NCBI GenBank assembly: GCA_948099385.1
Contig: CANUEZ040000113.1
Coordinates: 6,336,501-6,400,500 of the forward strand
From: Fasciola hepatica
Taxonomy: Eukaryota; Platyhelminthes; Trematoda; Plagiorchiida; Fasciolidae
Length of the DNA: 64,000 bases
Reading direction: 5' to 3'
Shown: positions 22,941-34,720 of the stretch, piece by piece
Layout of the letters: each line of letters opens with the position of its first letter
Numbering within the stretch: position 1 is the first letter of the stretch
Position numbers and translations under genes: made by a program
The notes under the pieces: generated by a model
Database searches by the model: none
What the model saw: only the letters and a program-made list of their open reading frames with translations
Told to the model about the DNA's origin: nothing

Positions 22941-24116
22941 CATTGGACTCCTCTTCGTAGATGCGCATTCTCGCATGCGTATTTGCTCAGTGTGAATTCA
23001 TGGGGCTGACAACCCTCAGGGGCATTCCGTCCACTTGTAGTCTAGTCCGTCCCGATTCTCTGTCAACTGAGTCAAAGGCTGCCCGAAAATCAATAAAACG
23101 AGCCGCATTCCGTTGCTGAAACATGTAGATGTTCTAATACCCTGCGGAGGATGAATATTTGGTCCACTCAAAATCTAGCATGGTGGAAGCCTCCCTGAAT
23201 AGGGCATGTGCAAGCATCCCGCATCACTGAGAAGCGGTTCAACAAAAGCAAGGAGAATATTTTGGCGACCAAGTCGACTAAACTGACGTCACAGTAGTTT
23301 GCGCACACAGTCTTGTAACCTTTCTTCGAAAGCTCCACAGTCCATTTGGAATTGTCCCTCTTTATAAATTGAACAAAACAAGGTGTGCAATGGTTCGAGA
23401 CGATTTATTTATCTCCGGTCCAACACCGTCTTCTCCGGGAGCTTTCCGGTTTTTCAGCTTGTGTATTACAGCCGTGATTTCATCTCTGCTGGACTGACGA
23501 AATTTGGTTCACAGAGATTGCCGTTGGACGGCTCAGTAACCAGTCGAAGTGCGCGGTGCATCGTTGTATCTTTTTAGCTTGCTCACGAATGAGTAGCCCA
23601 GCAGCCGACTGTCGCTTGCTGAATGCAGTGAAGATTAGATGGAAGGACTTTGAGAAGTCCCCCGCGGTTATCCGCCGTCTCCATGACTTCCTTGATTTCC
23701 ACTCAGTATCTGCAGCGGTTGCTTCCGGTCGAAGGAATGTCCTTTCGTCAGGAGTTTGGATAACCATTGAGGCGGGCATCTCTAGCCTTTTTGGATGACT
23801 AGAGAGTCACTCCTGAGATCCAGTCCTTCTTTTGTCATCACGTAAACCCAAGCTCATCTGAAGTGGATGGTTGGACCGATGCCTATTGATTTCCTACCTG
23901 TACCTCTTCTCAATCTATGAACGTGGTGGTTAGATGGAAGTCAGTAACGTTTGAGACACATTGGTGCTTTCTCGGCGATCCTAACTGGACTGCTTTAATC
24001 TGCTTCGGCGCACAGTTTTGAGGCCATTAGTATGGCGGATCGTGAAGCGAGCACGGACAAGAGTATGTTGGGCACCATTCTTTTTACCAGTTTCTTGTCC
24101 CAGTAATGCGAGCTGT
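22941..24116 (-). mobile_element. LINE 5' half, duplicate copy
   Basis: A duplicate of 19,015-20,190. It carries the endonuclease C-terminus, linker and RT motif A (FIDFRAAFDSVD) on the minus strand, but lacks motif B, FADD and the tail because the duplication breakpoint cuts the element. Never a separate insertion. Confidence 0.75.
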
Positions 24117-24665
24117 CTTCACTTTAATATGTCCAGCGTGATTGTATCAGAATTTATTCTATCTGGTACACTGTGTGATAGCCATTAGAGTACACGTGAG
24201 TAATGCTTCCTGGAATGTTGGATGCGGGTGTTGGTGACGGCTAAGCTGTTGAAGTCTGCAATGCTGACGAGACTTTCGCCACCTGCTGCACTTCTGCCAA
24301 GATTCTTTAACAGTCAACAAGTCAGTGCCCGTGCGGAACCCAGGTCAGCAATTAAACCAAGGGATACTCAAGTGACAAGGCAGAGGATCAATAAGACGAG
24401 GACCGATCCCCGTCAAGTGGTAGCTGGGCCCATCACCAATCAACCAATCAGATGCAAAGTCACCGGATGCAATTTCGAACAAATTAGTTTTGTGTTGCAA
24501 CGGTTGGTGACAATTACAGTTCCTTCCTATATGAACAATGTCCTCTGTGCTGATAAACTGAGATGGATCAAAAGCGTCAAAGTCTCCTCACTAGAGTTAG
24601 TGGGACGGAAGAGAACATTTTCCTCATATCCGACTTTGATTTTTCATGACTTTAAAATTTAGCTG

Positions 24666-26135
24666 TTACAAATCATGAAAACCAACACCTTTTAACCTAT
24701 CGCACTCACTTCCAAATTAGAAACCCTGAACATTTTAACTTTCAAGCGCGCTTCCAAATAAGAACCTTCATACTAAAGTGTAGATTCCGATGTTTCTATT
24801 CTCAGAAGTTTGGCTCTGAGAAACCGTAGTGATCGAGGTTCATAGGCTTGTTCACGTGAATAATTGACGTTCTTGGACCGCTGTCAGTAGTGCTTAAATC
24901 CATTGAAATTTACCTCACTTCTTGGATCATTTATTGTTCATGCGCTTTAGAAGACTGTATACCCCATCGAATTCAATGCGTTCCCTAACTGAATTTGCTG
25001 ATGAATATTATGCTTAGAAGAGCTCTATTGAGAGTCTCGTGCACATTTGATCCTGATTAAGAACTCCTTTGAAATTGTACGTCAGTACTGATCCTCATAA
25101 GGACGTAGTAAGGAGGCTGTTATATTGAAGCCGGTTTGTACCTGTGCCTTCATGTGATAACATTGCTTCCCGTTTGACTAAATTAGCATTCATTTGTTCT
25201 AATCTTCATATTTGACTTTGTTCGCGGCCTTTTTCTCCACGGCTCTGAGTAGCTTTCGTGATTTGCTACGAGTTTTTCTATGGTTTTTGCAGGCTTGTGA
25301 GTGTCTGTTATTCCCTGGGATTGCTGGACACTTCTAGTCACTTCACTATTTGATGTTCGAGCCTAATTTAGCTCTCCGTTTGTTCGTGCACTGATATCCG
25401 TTATTTTTGCTTCAGGTATCTCTGAAGCTCGTACAAATCGAACTGAATATTGTTCGTCCTCGAAGGTTAACAGCTGACCAATAAAGAGCAATGACTTATA
25501 CCATCAATAAAACAAATCTCAGGTGTTTCACTTCCAGGTATATCTATCTGAGGGTCGTTGATCGATACACTTCTTTTATCCATGGTTGTTACCTTAGATG
25601 ACCCCTTCATAAACCTAGTGGTCGAGTCTTCTCATCAGCAAACTCTGTGTGGCTGATGTTCTTTCAGCTTTTAACCATTAGTTTATCAAGTACGGAAATA
25701 TATCCTGCCTAACGGTGCTTTTTTGCTTGAGTTGGAGTCACCTAAGCAACGGTACCAGATCAAGAACTTTCGTCACATAGAGGACGCCTCTTATTGAGAC
25801 ATGTTCTAAAGACTCTTCTTGCTCTTGTGTGTTTTTAAGGTAAAAAACTAAATCTCGTCCTTGTTTGTGACCGTCTTTTACTTGATTTTTTAGAGGAGCT
25901 AGACGTTCATCGGTTCGTAATATCCCGTGATAGTTTCTTGGTTTCCTTAATCAGAAACTAACCAGAAACTACCCTTCCTTAGCATGGAAATGGCACTTTG
26001 ATCGTGAACTGCTTGGAAATAGCCTGTCACATCTTTCAGAAACGAAATAGCAAACACGATCATTTTGATCAATTCAAACTAATCAAATTCAAATGGAGAA
26101 TAAAGAATGATAAGAGAAAACACTTGTCAATGATG
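24666..26135. other. no recognised feature (duplicate)
   Basis: Second copy of 20,740-22,209. It differs from the first at 24,669 and 25,379. No gene seen. Confidence 0.45.
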
Positions 26136-26271
26136 TCTTTGGTCAAACGGTAATCTTGGTGGACGTTAGACCCCTCGTTTCGGGGTTCGAATTCCTCCGC
26201 CAACGGTCAGTTCCCCCGATTGACAGTCTCCAATTGACCGCGCACCCTACCTGAAATATTGTACCTTTATC
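26136..26271 (+). repeat. tRNA-derived SINE-like repeat, family W, copy 2
   Basis: Duplicate of the element at 22,210-22,345, with the same B box GGGGTTCGAATTCC, carried along by the tandem duplication. Confidence 0.55.
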
Positions 26272-26979
26272 ATATAATAAAAGAGATGTATATGTACACA
26301 TACCATATTTGTATACGTGCCTGTGGGTATGCATCGAAGTCGTCATGTCGTATGTATGCCGTTGATGTTCTATACACTGTGCCTTGTGTCTGTCTTCGGG
26401 GTAAAACCAAAATAGAAAATGATTCAGGAGTATCGCAATCGACTTAGCCGTAACTGAGACGTCAATCGTAACCCATTTTTTAAACATTTATTCAAAACTT
26501 GAAGTTCGAGATTTGATCACATGACTCAATTCCATGAAATGTTGGTTTGTACGTCTCAAATGTAGTTTTTATGCTCTTCACCAATACTGTATCTTGCCAA
26601 CTCTGGTGAACTTCGCTCATTAAAGTCGGCTTTTATATCGACTTATATGTGCCTCAACTTAGACTTATACCAATCCATAGGTATGAATAATATGACGTAG
26701 AAATGAAGTGTAGGCTGTCTTCCAAGGTGTACAAATTGAAAGCTGAATAAGACGTGATACCCAGCTTAAAATGTTACTCATCTGGAAACCCGTTCAGAGT
26801 CACATATTTGTGGTTACGTCAGGGTGTTTATCAACATCTTCTTCACGCTGAGCTTGGCCCTTAGGTAGCAAGCTTTTCATCACGAGTTCAGTTAGCATCC
26901 TTAGTGTACAGTTAAAAGTTCACAGCCTTTTGATATCCTTATCCCAATTCGGAAATATCTAACACCATTCTGTCCACAG

Positions 26980-28310
26980 GAGTGGTTGGAATTCGTTGAA
27001 ACACCAAATAAGGTATTAGTGAGTTCTGATCAACTGTGTTCAGCTGATGTAGAATCCTTTTTCACCGAAGCACCTCTGTGTAAAACAGTTGGTCATTTAT
27101 ATGATTTTACTTATTCGCTTAGCTCTAATGTACCTATCCTTATTGAATACATTCAGGATCTCATTCACTTATGCACAGAGAATATCCGTTTCAGTTTTGA
27201 ATAAAAAACCCATAAACAGATTACGTGGTCATAGGACTTCCTCTGGGTCCGACCTTGGCAGATATATTCTTGAAAATGGTTCAAAGACGACTCTCTGATA
27301 CTGCCTCTCAATTTCCTCTTTACAAACGATGTGCTGGTGATATTTTAATTTTCCTTCGAATGAGGAAAGTTTCATTTCTTTTATTACAACCCTGAACTAT
27401 ATTCATCTTAATCTCTGGGTTACTCACGAAGAAGGACGTGGTAAAACCGTACCTTCTTTAACTGCTCTAATAACCAGACTTCAAGATGGAAATTTACAAT
27501 TCACTATTCATCGAAAAGCAACTTGGGATGGTCGCTACTTACACCTATCCAACTTTACATCTCTGGCCTATAAGCGTGGCTTAGTTCGAACTCTCGCCAA
27601 CAGACTGCAGATGGTCTGCACCAAAGATCAAGTGTACAATGGAAAGAATTTCATAAAATGAATGTTCTTAGCCAATTGTTTTCCCGAAAAATTCGTTGAA
27701 CAGTGCGAAAAGCCAAGGGAAGCACGAGAAAAAAACAGTTGCTAATGAGAAGAAGCAAGTTTTTACTGTTTTTCCATTTAAAGGTAACCACCTGTTCAAT
27801 CAAATAAACAGAAATCCTAAGTCAGTCATAAGGCACTCATACACAGTGGCTCAATTGTTGAGCTTCTAATATCCCTCAGACAGCCCTTCTGATCCTAATG
27901 TCTCACTTGTTGTCCATCAGTCCACTTGCAGCAGCGGCCGAGTATACATTCGCTGGACAGATCGACACTTGGCTTAACAAGAATCACAGCACAAACCCAA
28001 ATGGTTGGCAAAATCAACAACGCAACCCAACGCGGCCGCAGAAAATGACGTTAAATCTTCGGCTTCTTCTATTGCGAAACATCTAATCGACTCAGGTCAC
28101 AAATTTGACCTGATCCAATCCTTCAGAATGATGTTCTGCAATCCCGGATCGAAGCCAATGGCATTCAGTGAAGTGATGTTTTATCATGATGCTTCATCCA
28201 GCGCTTTGTGCACGAAAACGGTTGAAAAAACATTTGTTTCCCTTGGCATCAACCGAAATGACCTCCCTCTCCCCAAAACAGAAAGCAATGTAATAGCTTC
28301 CAATTAATTT
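26980..28310 (+). mobile_element. Penelope-like element remnant with RT and GIY-YIG
   Basis: The most complete PLE here. In changing forward frames: CSADVESFFTEAPLCKTVGH and YIQDLIHLCTENIRFSF (27,037-27,200, RT fingers/palm); LPLGPTLADIFLKMV (27,237 on); PLYKRCAGDILIFL (27,312 on), where the catalytic YVDD has become CAGD at 27,330-27,341, removing one essential Asp; TWDGRYLHLSNFTSLAYKRG (27,515-27,580); KKQVFTVFPFKGN (27,750 on); CSSGRVYIRWTDRH (27,927 on), the GIY-YIG core with YIG changed to YIR; and SSIAKHLIDSGHKFD (28,063 on). PLEs retrotranspose using RT plus GIY-YIG. Stops, frameshifts and the lost Asp make this copy inactive. The 5' boundary is just inside the end of the tandem duplication. 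Confidence 0.8.
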
Positions 28311-29432
28311 TATTCCAGCGTGATGCATAAAGTGAATTAATTTTCACACGCAGTAGACAAGAGCAAATTAAAAGCTTGCGTTGCTCGATCCATGTCGTCC
28401 GGCTGTCAGGAGCTTAACTACTTGATAAATCTCAGTAGCACGAGTGCACTCTTGACAGTTCATTACCAAAAAGGAACGGCTTTATTGATTATGAGTTGGG
28501 CTAAGCCTTTCCTATTCATTTACTTTGTGTAAAAAGATGCGTCGCCTTGATTAAAAATTTTTGGGAACCTAAATTTTCTCCACCCTGTGTTATTCCCCCC
28601 CCCCCCCCCTGGTGCATTAGACTGTGTCGATAGTTTCGCAATATTTTTCTCGACTAAGGGTGCCGCCAGTCAGAAACCGTTAACAGATAAAATTGACCGA
28701 CGACTATCAGATGGAACCTCATGATTTATTCAACGGTACTGACGGCCTGACGACCGACGCCAGAACTTCAGACAGTATTCTGATCCGTCCAACTTGTTCT
28801 AGTAAGAAGATTATTCTGTCCTCGAGTCACCTCAGTTTATTAGCTCGGAACATGTTGTTTACATAGGAAGAAGATTCAGTATCACCAGTCTATTTGGTCT
28901 AAGCTGGAATTGGGTAACTCCTTTTCCGATCATTTGTTCAGACGCTCATCCAATGTTTTACGAGAATTCTTTCTCGTCTTAATCAATCCATTGTCCTATT
29001 ATTGATGATTCCGTTGACTTAAATCTAGACCTTAATTTTAAGCAGGCACTGATATACTGTCTGCTAGCAAGACTGGGCCGTTTACTGGCGATGTATCAAC
29101 CCTACGCTTACAGGCTGGAGATTCAAATGTGTACATGCTAACCTCACCTTGGGACCGGGCCTTTACCTGTCAGTACGGCATCAGAATATTATGTCATTCC
29201 GGCCATCCGGACGATAGCCATTTTGTTGAGGGGTTAAAGTAAATTCCATGAGAAAAGAGATGCCAAAACGTTATTAGTTTGGACTTGCTCTCATTTTCAG
29301 TCGCATAGTAAAACACAAGGGCACTATTTTGGTAACACAAGTAAGACGGGAGAAATCCCCAGAAACAGAGACAAGGTGTCCGTATGGACATCTTCCCTCA
29401 TTTGACTGAAAAGAAATGTCCCAAACAAACCA
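28311..29432. other. no gene; poly-C tract
   Basis: Follows the PLE remnant. Contains a run of 15 C at 28,595-28,609. Nothing else recognisable before the LINE fragment starts at 29,433. Confidence 0.5.
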
Positions 29433-31960
29433 GCAAAGTGAGCTGTCGCGGTTCTGATAGACGAAATCCGTTTCACATTTCGGCGTATGAACCCACCGAT
29501 TGCAAACCAGATGCAATCCAAGATAATTGTTACCAAAAGCTCCACGACCTTTTACCTGGGGCAAGTTGGGCTGATATCATGATTTTCGTAGGAGATATAA
29601 ATGCCACAGCTGGTGGGCTAACACCGGACGAGTCACATTTAGGAAGCTCTTTTGGGCTAGATTCCTGTCACTCGGAAGGTGGGGGATTGCTTTATGGATC
29701 TGTGCTCTGACCATCGCCTGTTCTTTGCTAGTACGAACTTCAGACGTTCTAGTCGCCGACAAGCCATTTATATTTCGCTCTTGTCGAATCGGTATCAGAC
29801 CCCATTCGACTACGTCACCATAAACCACAAATGGTGGGGTTGCATAAAAGACTGTTGTTCGCACTGGAACACCCCGCTGATTCCGACCAAGCACCAGTAT
29901 TCACGGAGCTTTCTAAGTCATTCAATGAGCTTACCAAAAGCACAGCATCACAACGGTTAGACTGAAATCGATTGTCCTAAAGTGCTCTTCTTGAAGTTTA
30001 TCAAAAGGAGCTAGCTAAAATGCTTGGATTTGCCCGCGGAATGACATAACTCAGCACTAGTCGCTGATGAAGAAAAAATTACAATCTACTGAACTGGTGA
30101 GTTGTAGCTTGTTACGTGACGTTGTGAAGCTCCGGATTTCGAATGAATCATCGAGCCATTTCGACGCCCGGCAGTCATTTCTGGCTGGAAGCTAGTACAG
30201 GGAAACACGGCTCGTAACGAAAAGTGCGAAGAACGCAGACCTAAGCACTTATCGCGAAATCTGATTGTAGCTACTTGCCTCAAAGGTGATACTCACAGCT
30301 GCCATGAAAATTACAGCAAGCTGTCCTATTTCTTTCCAGTCGCCTCATAGGAAGCCACTAGGTGTGAGTTAAACAATGTGGGAAGCCGATGGTACACTAT
30401 TTCAAAATCAGCTGCGGCATCTCAAAAGCCGAGCGAAGCATTTTCAGACGCAGTTCAGCTGGCCTTCGGTGTCAGTCTCTCGTACGGCTTTTTCTGCACA
30501 CTTTCAGTGGTCTGTTTCAAAGGATCCACTTGCGGAAGCTCAGGTCCTCAGGAAATTACAAACCTTGGCTTTGATGGCCTTCCACCAGCTCTTTTAAAAG
30601 ATGGAGGGCTGTTGCTCTTCCAAAAACGTCATGTGTTGTTTGTAAGGGCTTAGAATTTTGAGTAGGCCCTTTCGTTGTGAAGGGGACTGATTATTGTTCC
30701 CATTTTATAGAAGAGCTCGCGGAGTGATTGCTCCAAACCTAAGGGAAAAAGCCTTATTCCGGCAGCGTCCAAGCTGCTTGCATCTATCATACTTCGCAGG
30801 TTGTACCTAACACGTGAAGAGCACACTCAGGTCTTGGACGTATCGATCGGATCTTCATCCTCCTAGAACTGCTAGAGCTCCGTCATAATTTCAAAAGGGC
30901 AAAGAATAACTATCATTGACTCTGTTGACAGGACTGCACTGTGGGACTGTTTGTTGAGAATTAGAGTAATTGAGAGATATGTGGCAAACCTGTAGGAATA
31001 GTGCTTTCACACCTCAGGTCCGGCTAGGGCCTACAGCCAGCTTTAGTCACCCTTTCTTCGTCTTCAGTGGAGCACAACAAGGTTGTCATATATCTCTACT
31101 TCTTTCCAACTTTGCCATAAAGGATGTTATAAGAAAGGCTTCTTCTGGTCTTCCAAGCTGTAGTGTTGAAATCAGCCGATGATAGCTTCTTGTTGAGTGA
31201 TAAGGCACCGGCAGTTCAACACAACCTGAGCAGCTTGATGACTGAGGTCTCTAGATATGGCATGCATCTGGTTCAAGACTAAGAAAAGCCTGTTCCAGTG
31301 CTCATCATACGTGACCAACTGGAGTTTGTTGTCAAATTAAAGTAACTCGGGAGCTTGGTAACAGCTGGAGGTGGTGTTGAGGAGGAGATTAGATCAGGAA
31401 AACAGAAATCTCGAGCAGCTTTTGTAAACCTGCAACACATGTGGTGCCGCCGTGACCTCTGGATCTCTTAAGGGACGGATGTACTTCTTCGCCGTTCGCA
31501 GTGTTTTAATCTACAGTTGCGGGACCTGGCCACTTCCTGTTAAGGATGTTGGGCTTCTTTCCGTGTTCAAAAACCGTTGTCTTTGAAGCATAGATCTTGT
31601 CTGGTAGAAACTTCCAGTAATTTCTGATGAGTTGTACAGTCGTATGCACGGAAGGCTGCCCCCAAATGGCTCGGACAAGTAGTTCGAGTGCCAGCTCATC
31701 GTCTACTCTTCGGCGCTCTAATTGTTCTTGCTGGACAGGGCTGGAAGAAGCAATGCAGCGGTCAGGCCATGACTTGGGGTAGAGTTATGAAGAAGCTAGC
31801 GTCAGCACTGGCTTCCTTTGGTTCTTCGCGCCTCTTTTCTTAAGGTTCAAGGGATGAAGATGGTCACTGGTTAGAGAAGTTGAGGGACAGTACTTAGAGT
31901 GGCACTTAGTAGCTCAAAAGCTATTTGGTCTCTGTGTGGAAAGCTCGTGTTCCATATTCA
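29433..31960 (+). mobile_element. LINE (RTE-like), degenerate, 5'-truncated in endonuclease
   Basis: APE-type endonuclease: FHISAYEPTDCKPDAIQD and IMIFVGDINATAGGL (29,480-29,620, with the GDxN motif), then after a frameshift LCSDHRLFFASTNFRR and YVTINHKWWG (29,700-29,840). RT: FSGAQQGCHISLLLSNFAIK (31,050-31,115, motif B) and SADDSFLLSD (31,172-31,201, motif C with YADD changed to SADD but both Asp kept). Tail: KWLGQVVRVPAHRLLFGAL and QAMTWGRVMKKLASAL (31,660-31,810). Frameshifts and stops throughout. Its first 319 bp are about 98% identical to 55,984-56,302 and share the same frameshift. Confidence 0.75.
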
Positions 31961-32109
31961 CAAAATGTCGCTCAAACAGACGAAATGAAAAACTAATCAA
32001 AAAGTAGATCTTGGAAAACAAGAACATTCACAACTTCTTATCTTTTACTAATTACTCATTCTCGGTTGCAGTTCAGTCCCCTATTTTTCTATCTGCTATT
32101 GTTGCATTG

Positions 32110-32260
32110 TCCACCTGCTAGATTTCAAGCCCTTGTCTAGTAGTAGTATGCAAATAGGTGGATGAAATTTCCCCCGGAGCACGTGATCAGTTTCGCCGTT
32201 ATTACCACTCATCAGTTATGCGTGCCCGGTAACCCTCTGCCCAATCATCCTCGTACTTGC
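32110..32260 (-). ncRNA. hammerhead ribozyme-like motif D in interspersed repeat
   Basis: On the minus strand CTGATGA is at 32,215-32,209, GAAAC at 32,194-32,190, and the predicted cleavage follows C32,185. Stem II (GTGG ... CGGC around TAATAA) has one mismatch. Stem III has a C/A mismatch. Stem I pairs GCAT with GTGC after two unpaired positions, and the outer CCGG/CCGG helix is kept. Upstream GGATGATTGGGCAGAGGG and downstream TTTCATCCACC match the other three copies. The defects suggest reduced or lost activity. Confidence 0.65.
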
Positions 32261-32355
32261 ACTCTCTTATTTCACGTTTATCTCTAGGATTTATTCGGAA
32301 GCTTCAGAGGCTCCCGGGCAAAGTTCTTCCACTCATGTACATACTACAAATCATC

Positions 32356-32356
<1 letters not shown>

Positions 32357-32415
<59 letters not shown>
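32357..32415. repeat. (TA)n microsatellite
   Basis: 59 bases of uninterrupted alternating TA. The in-frame run of Ile/Tyr codons it creates is not a protein. Confidence 0.98.
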
Positions 32416-32418
<3 letters not shown>

Positions 32419-33149
32419 TTATCCCGGCCAGTAGTTAACTCATTCCGCTGTCACCTCACCCACACGAACTGTAAGATCGATCATAGGACTCATTAAAAAC
32501 ACCTGTTCGCTATCCAGCTTCCTAATAGTAAGAAACACTTACTTCAGTTATAAATTGTCGAGCTAACCTTGTTTTCTTGGTGTGCTTGTCTTCAGTCAGC
32601 GGATTACTAACGGTTCAGTATTTGTGCTTCAGGTTCTAACGAAGAGTTCATCTCGTGCCAGATTCAAACCGACCATTATTCTAACGGGACTCCATATTCT
32701 TGTTTTCCCCCTACAAGTTATTCACAGGTTGACGAGAAAAGAAATTTGGTGTTTGCCGATCCGGTCAGTTGCGGTGTTCCACCAACTAGAAGATACTAAT
32801 CAGCTAAATCAGAACTACGTGGAAGCACATTGTTCTGGACCATGTTATGAAGGAAATTTACAGAGCTGGTTCCCATTCACTTTCACTACATTTCATATTC
32901 CCACTTGTAAACCGCAATGAAACATTCGAGCTCCATTCTCATCAACCTTCGTTCAGTTATGCTGTATAAGCCTGGATTTTTACGCATACAAGTTAATTTG
33001 TATACCAATTTGGGATGTTATTTCCTTGGTTTGCATAAGTCCATTTGGGGTGGGGTTACGCGTTTTCAGAGGTTCACTGTGCCACGTTATACGATTTATC
33101 GTGCGGTGTAAACGTTCAAATCATGGGAGCCCTATGCAGCTGTCTCATC
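32416..33149. other. no recognised feature
   Basis: A 112-codon frame at 32,582-32,920 (plus, GTG start) is unrecognised and lacks gene context. Nothing else seen. Confidence 0.45.
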
Positions 33150-33400
33150 CTCGTTACAGTTCGTCAGCAGTGCACATCCAACTAGTCCCTAACTGGGACT
33201 CGAACCCGGGGTGAACAATTGTGAGTCGAACACCCTAACCAAAAGGCTACCCGGTCTGGCTCGCAGTGACTTATTTAACCTATACACTACAAGCTATGAG
33301 GTCCTTCCGAAACCGGCCTCGAATGTTAGCAGAACAACGAAGGCATTCCTTTAGTCAACCTACAGAGCTTGACTACTATATGTGTGTGAGCAGTAGGAGA
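33150..33400 (-). repeat. tRNA-derived SINE-like repeat, family Y
   Basis: On the minus strand, GGGTAGCCTTTTGGTTAGGG (A-box-like) is followed by TTCGACTCACAATTGTTCAC and the B box GGGTTCGAGTCCC (33,206-33,194), and a body shared with 2,085-2,360. More intact than that copy. Confidence 0.6.
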
Positions 33401-33439
33401 TTAGTTTTGTTATATTATCAGGGTTATCCGCTAATCAGA

Positions 33440-33520
33440 TGAAGTGCCAATAGGTCGAAGTGGTTAAAATCGGGCTGGCAAAGAGCCTTTCAAGGTTCGA
33501 AACTCCTATCGAGATGACAG
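33440..33520 (+). repeat. tRNA-like remnant
   Basis: GGTCGAAGTGGTTAAAATCG and AAGGTTCGAAACTCC sit at A-box and B-box spacing, resembling a Leu/Ser-type tRNA. The arms do not fold fully. A SINE head is more likely than a tRNA gene. Confidence 0.35.
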
Positions 33521-34249
33521 AGGCTTATACCCCCCGATCACCATCTTGACGCGCAACTGGCTACAGAACCCAATTTCGTGTAGACTGTAGAGTACCGAAG
33601 GGGATACACTGTTCGTCATGCCAGACATCTATGCACGTGAGGGGAAATACAAGGGTCATGTGACTTTACCACAGTAAAGACAAGTAAAAAAACAGCTCTT
33701 TCTGCTGACACAATACGGGTTTTCACCGACGTATAGCAATGTCTCCGGAAAACCTCAGTAGTCTGGTATTCTTCATCACATATTTGACCCGGAACGCAGT
33801 GTTTCGGTCAACTGGATGCTGCATCATACGAAGATGACGAGCGACCTTCGAAGACTGAACCTTACGGTTTTGAACGTCGATATCATGTGTTTGAATTGAC
33901 CCTGATTATGTCAATAAACAAAGGAAGCAATCTGGGATTTGTTCATTATCTCGGTTGCGCAACTGTCCGACTCACGTAGCTTGGTCCGCCACTAAATAGA
34001 AATCGGTAAATCAGATTAGATTTGGTCTATAGAGGTAGACGGTTTTTCACACAGGGTGTAGATATATGTGATGACAGAGATGCCCGAAATGGAATCAGAA
34101 GACACATCAACTGGCACCGAAATGTGTCGTTAAGTCATCATATGAAATAGGGCATTTATATAGGCGTGAAGTGCGTACCGAAACACTTACACACAGGTAT
34201 TGATCCATGAGCAATATAATTGGTGGGCCAAAACTAACCAAACTCTGTC
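33521..34249. other. no recognised feature
   Basis: No long frames or repeat copies that I can identify. Confidence 0.45.
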
Positions 34250-34720
34250 ACGTGAAGTGGAAGCAGACTATACGGGCGACATGCATACTGCGATAATCAA
34301 CATCCATGATTGCACTACGATGAGTCATACGAGCATGGTGCATTTGTTTTGTGTACGGAAATGCATGGATGTGGATTAAAGAGTTCCCTGAACAAAAGAC
34401 AGATTGGTCCATACGGTTTATCTTGAATCGCGTATGAATGGGACAGAATCACAATAGGGTCTTAATCGTTTGATGAAGAAGTCTTAGGTCACCTGCATAA
34501 TACATTCGAGCAACTACCGATCCAAGTAGTCTCTTTAACAAGCAATTAATACCATTACCTTTGAATGGAATACAAAGTGCTACTAGGAATTTCGTTGCCG
34601 ACGCAATCGTTTGTCTGACGGCTTTAGGTTTACTGTGCCTTTCAATAAGCACATCAGGATAAGGCTTTTCGGTCAAAGCCTCTTACAGCCATTGTAGGTA
34701 ATTGTAATTCATATTTTCCG
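34250..34720 (-). mobile_element. Penelope-like element fragment (RT C-terminus), minus strand
   Basis: The minus-strand frame 34,676-34,449 reads YPDVLIERHSKPKAVRQ, then CIPFKGNGINCLLKRLLGS and MYYAGDLRLLHQTIKTLL. These are the end of the PLE RT (EEFI..HSKP, PFKGD and the ADLR block). The part that should follow, the GIY-YIG nuclease, was not recognised. Sequence details differ from the 27-kb PLE, indicating another subfamily. A hammerhead repeat in the same orientation lies about 2 kb further downstream (32,110-32,260). Confidence 0.6.

Larger units (their letters stand above)
22941..26866. repeat. tandem segmental duplication, copy 2
   Basis: Second 3,926-bp unit, nearly identical to 19,015-22,940 and in the same orientation. 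It begins in the middle of the LINE RT (minus strand), so it contains only the LINE's 5' half. It ends at CCCTTAGGT (26,866), where the sequence continues into the Penelope-like remnant. Confidence 0.95.

Noticed and set aside
19015..26866. LTR pair of a retroelement
   Set aside because: The two 3.9-kb units are directly adjacent with no internal region, contain an interrupted LINE, and lack TG...CA ends, so this is a segmental duplication.
33194..33262. tRNA gene on the minus strand
   Set aside because: Anticodon stem does not pair, and the same tRNA-like head plus body recurs at 2.1 kb.
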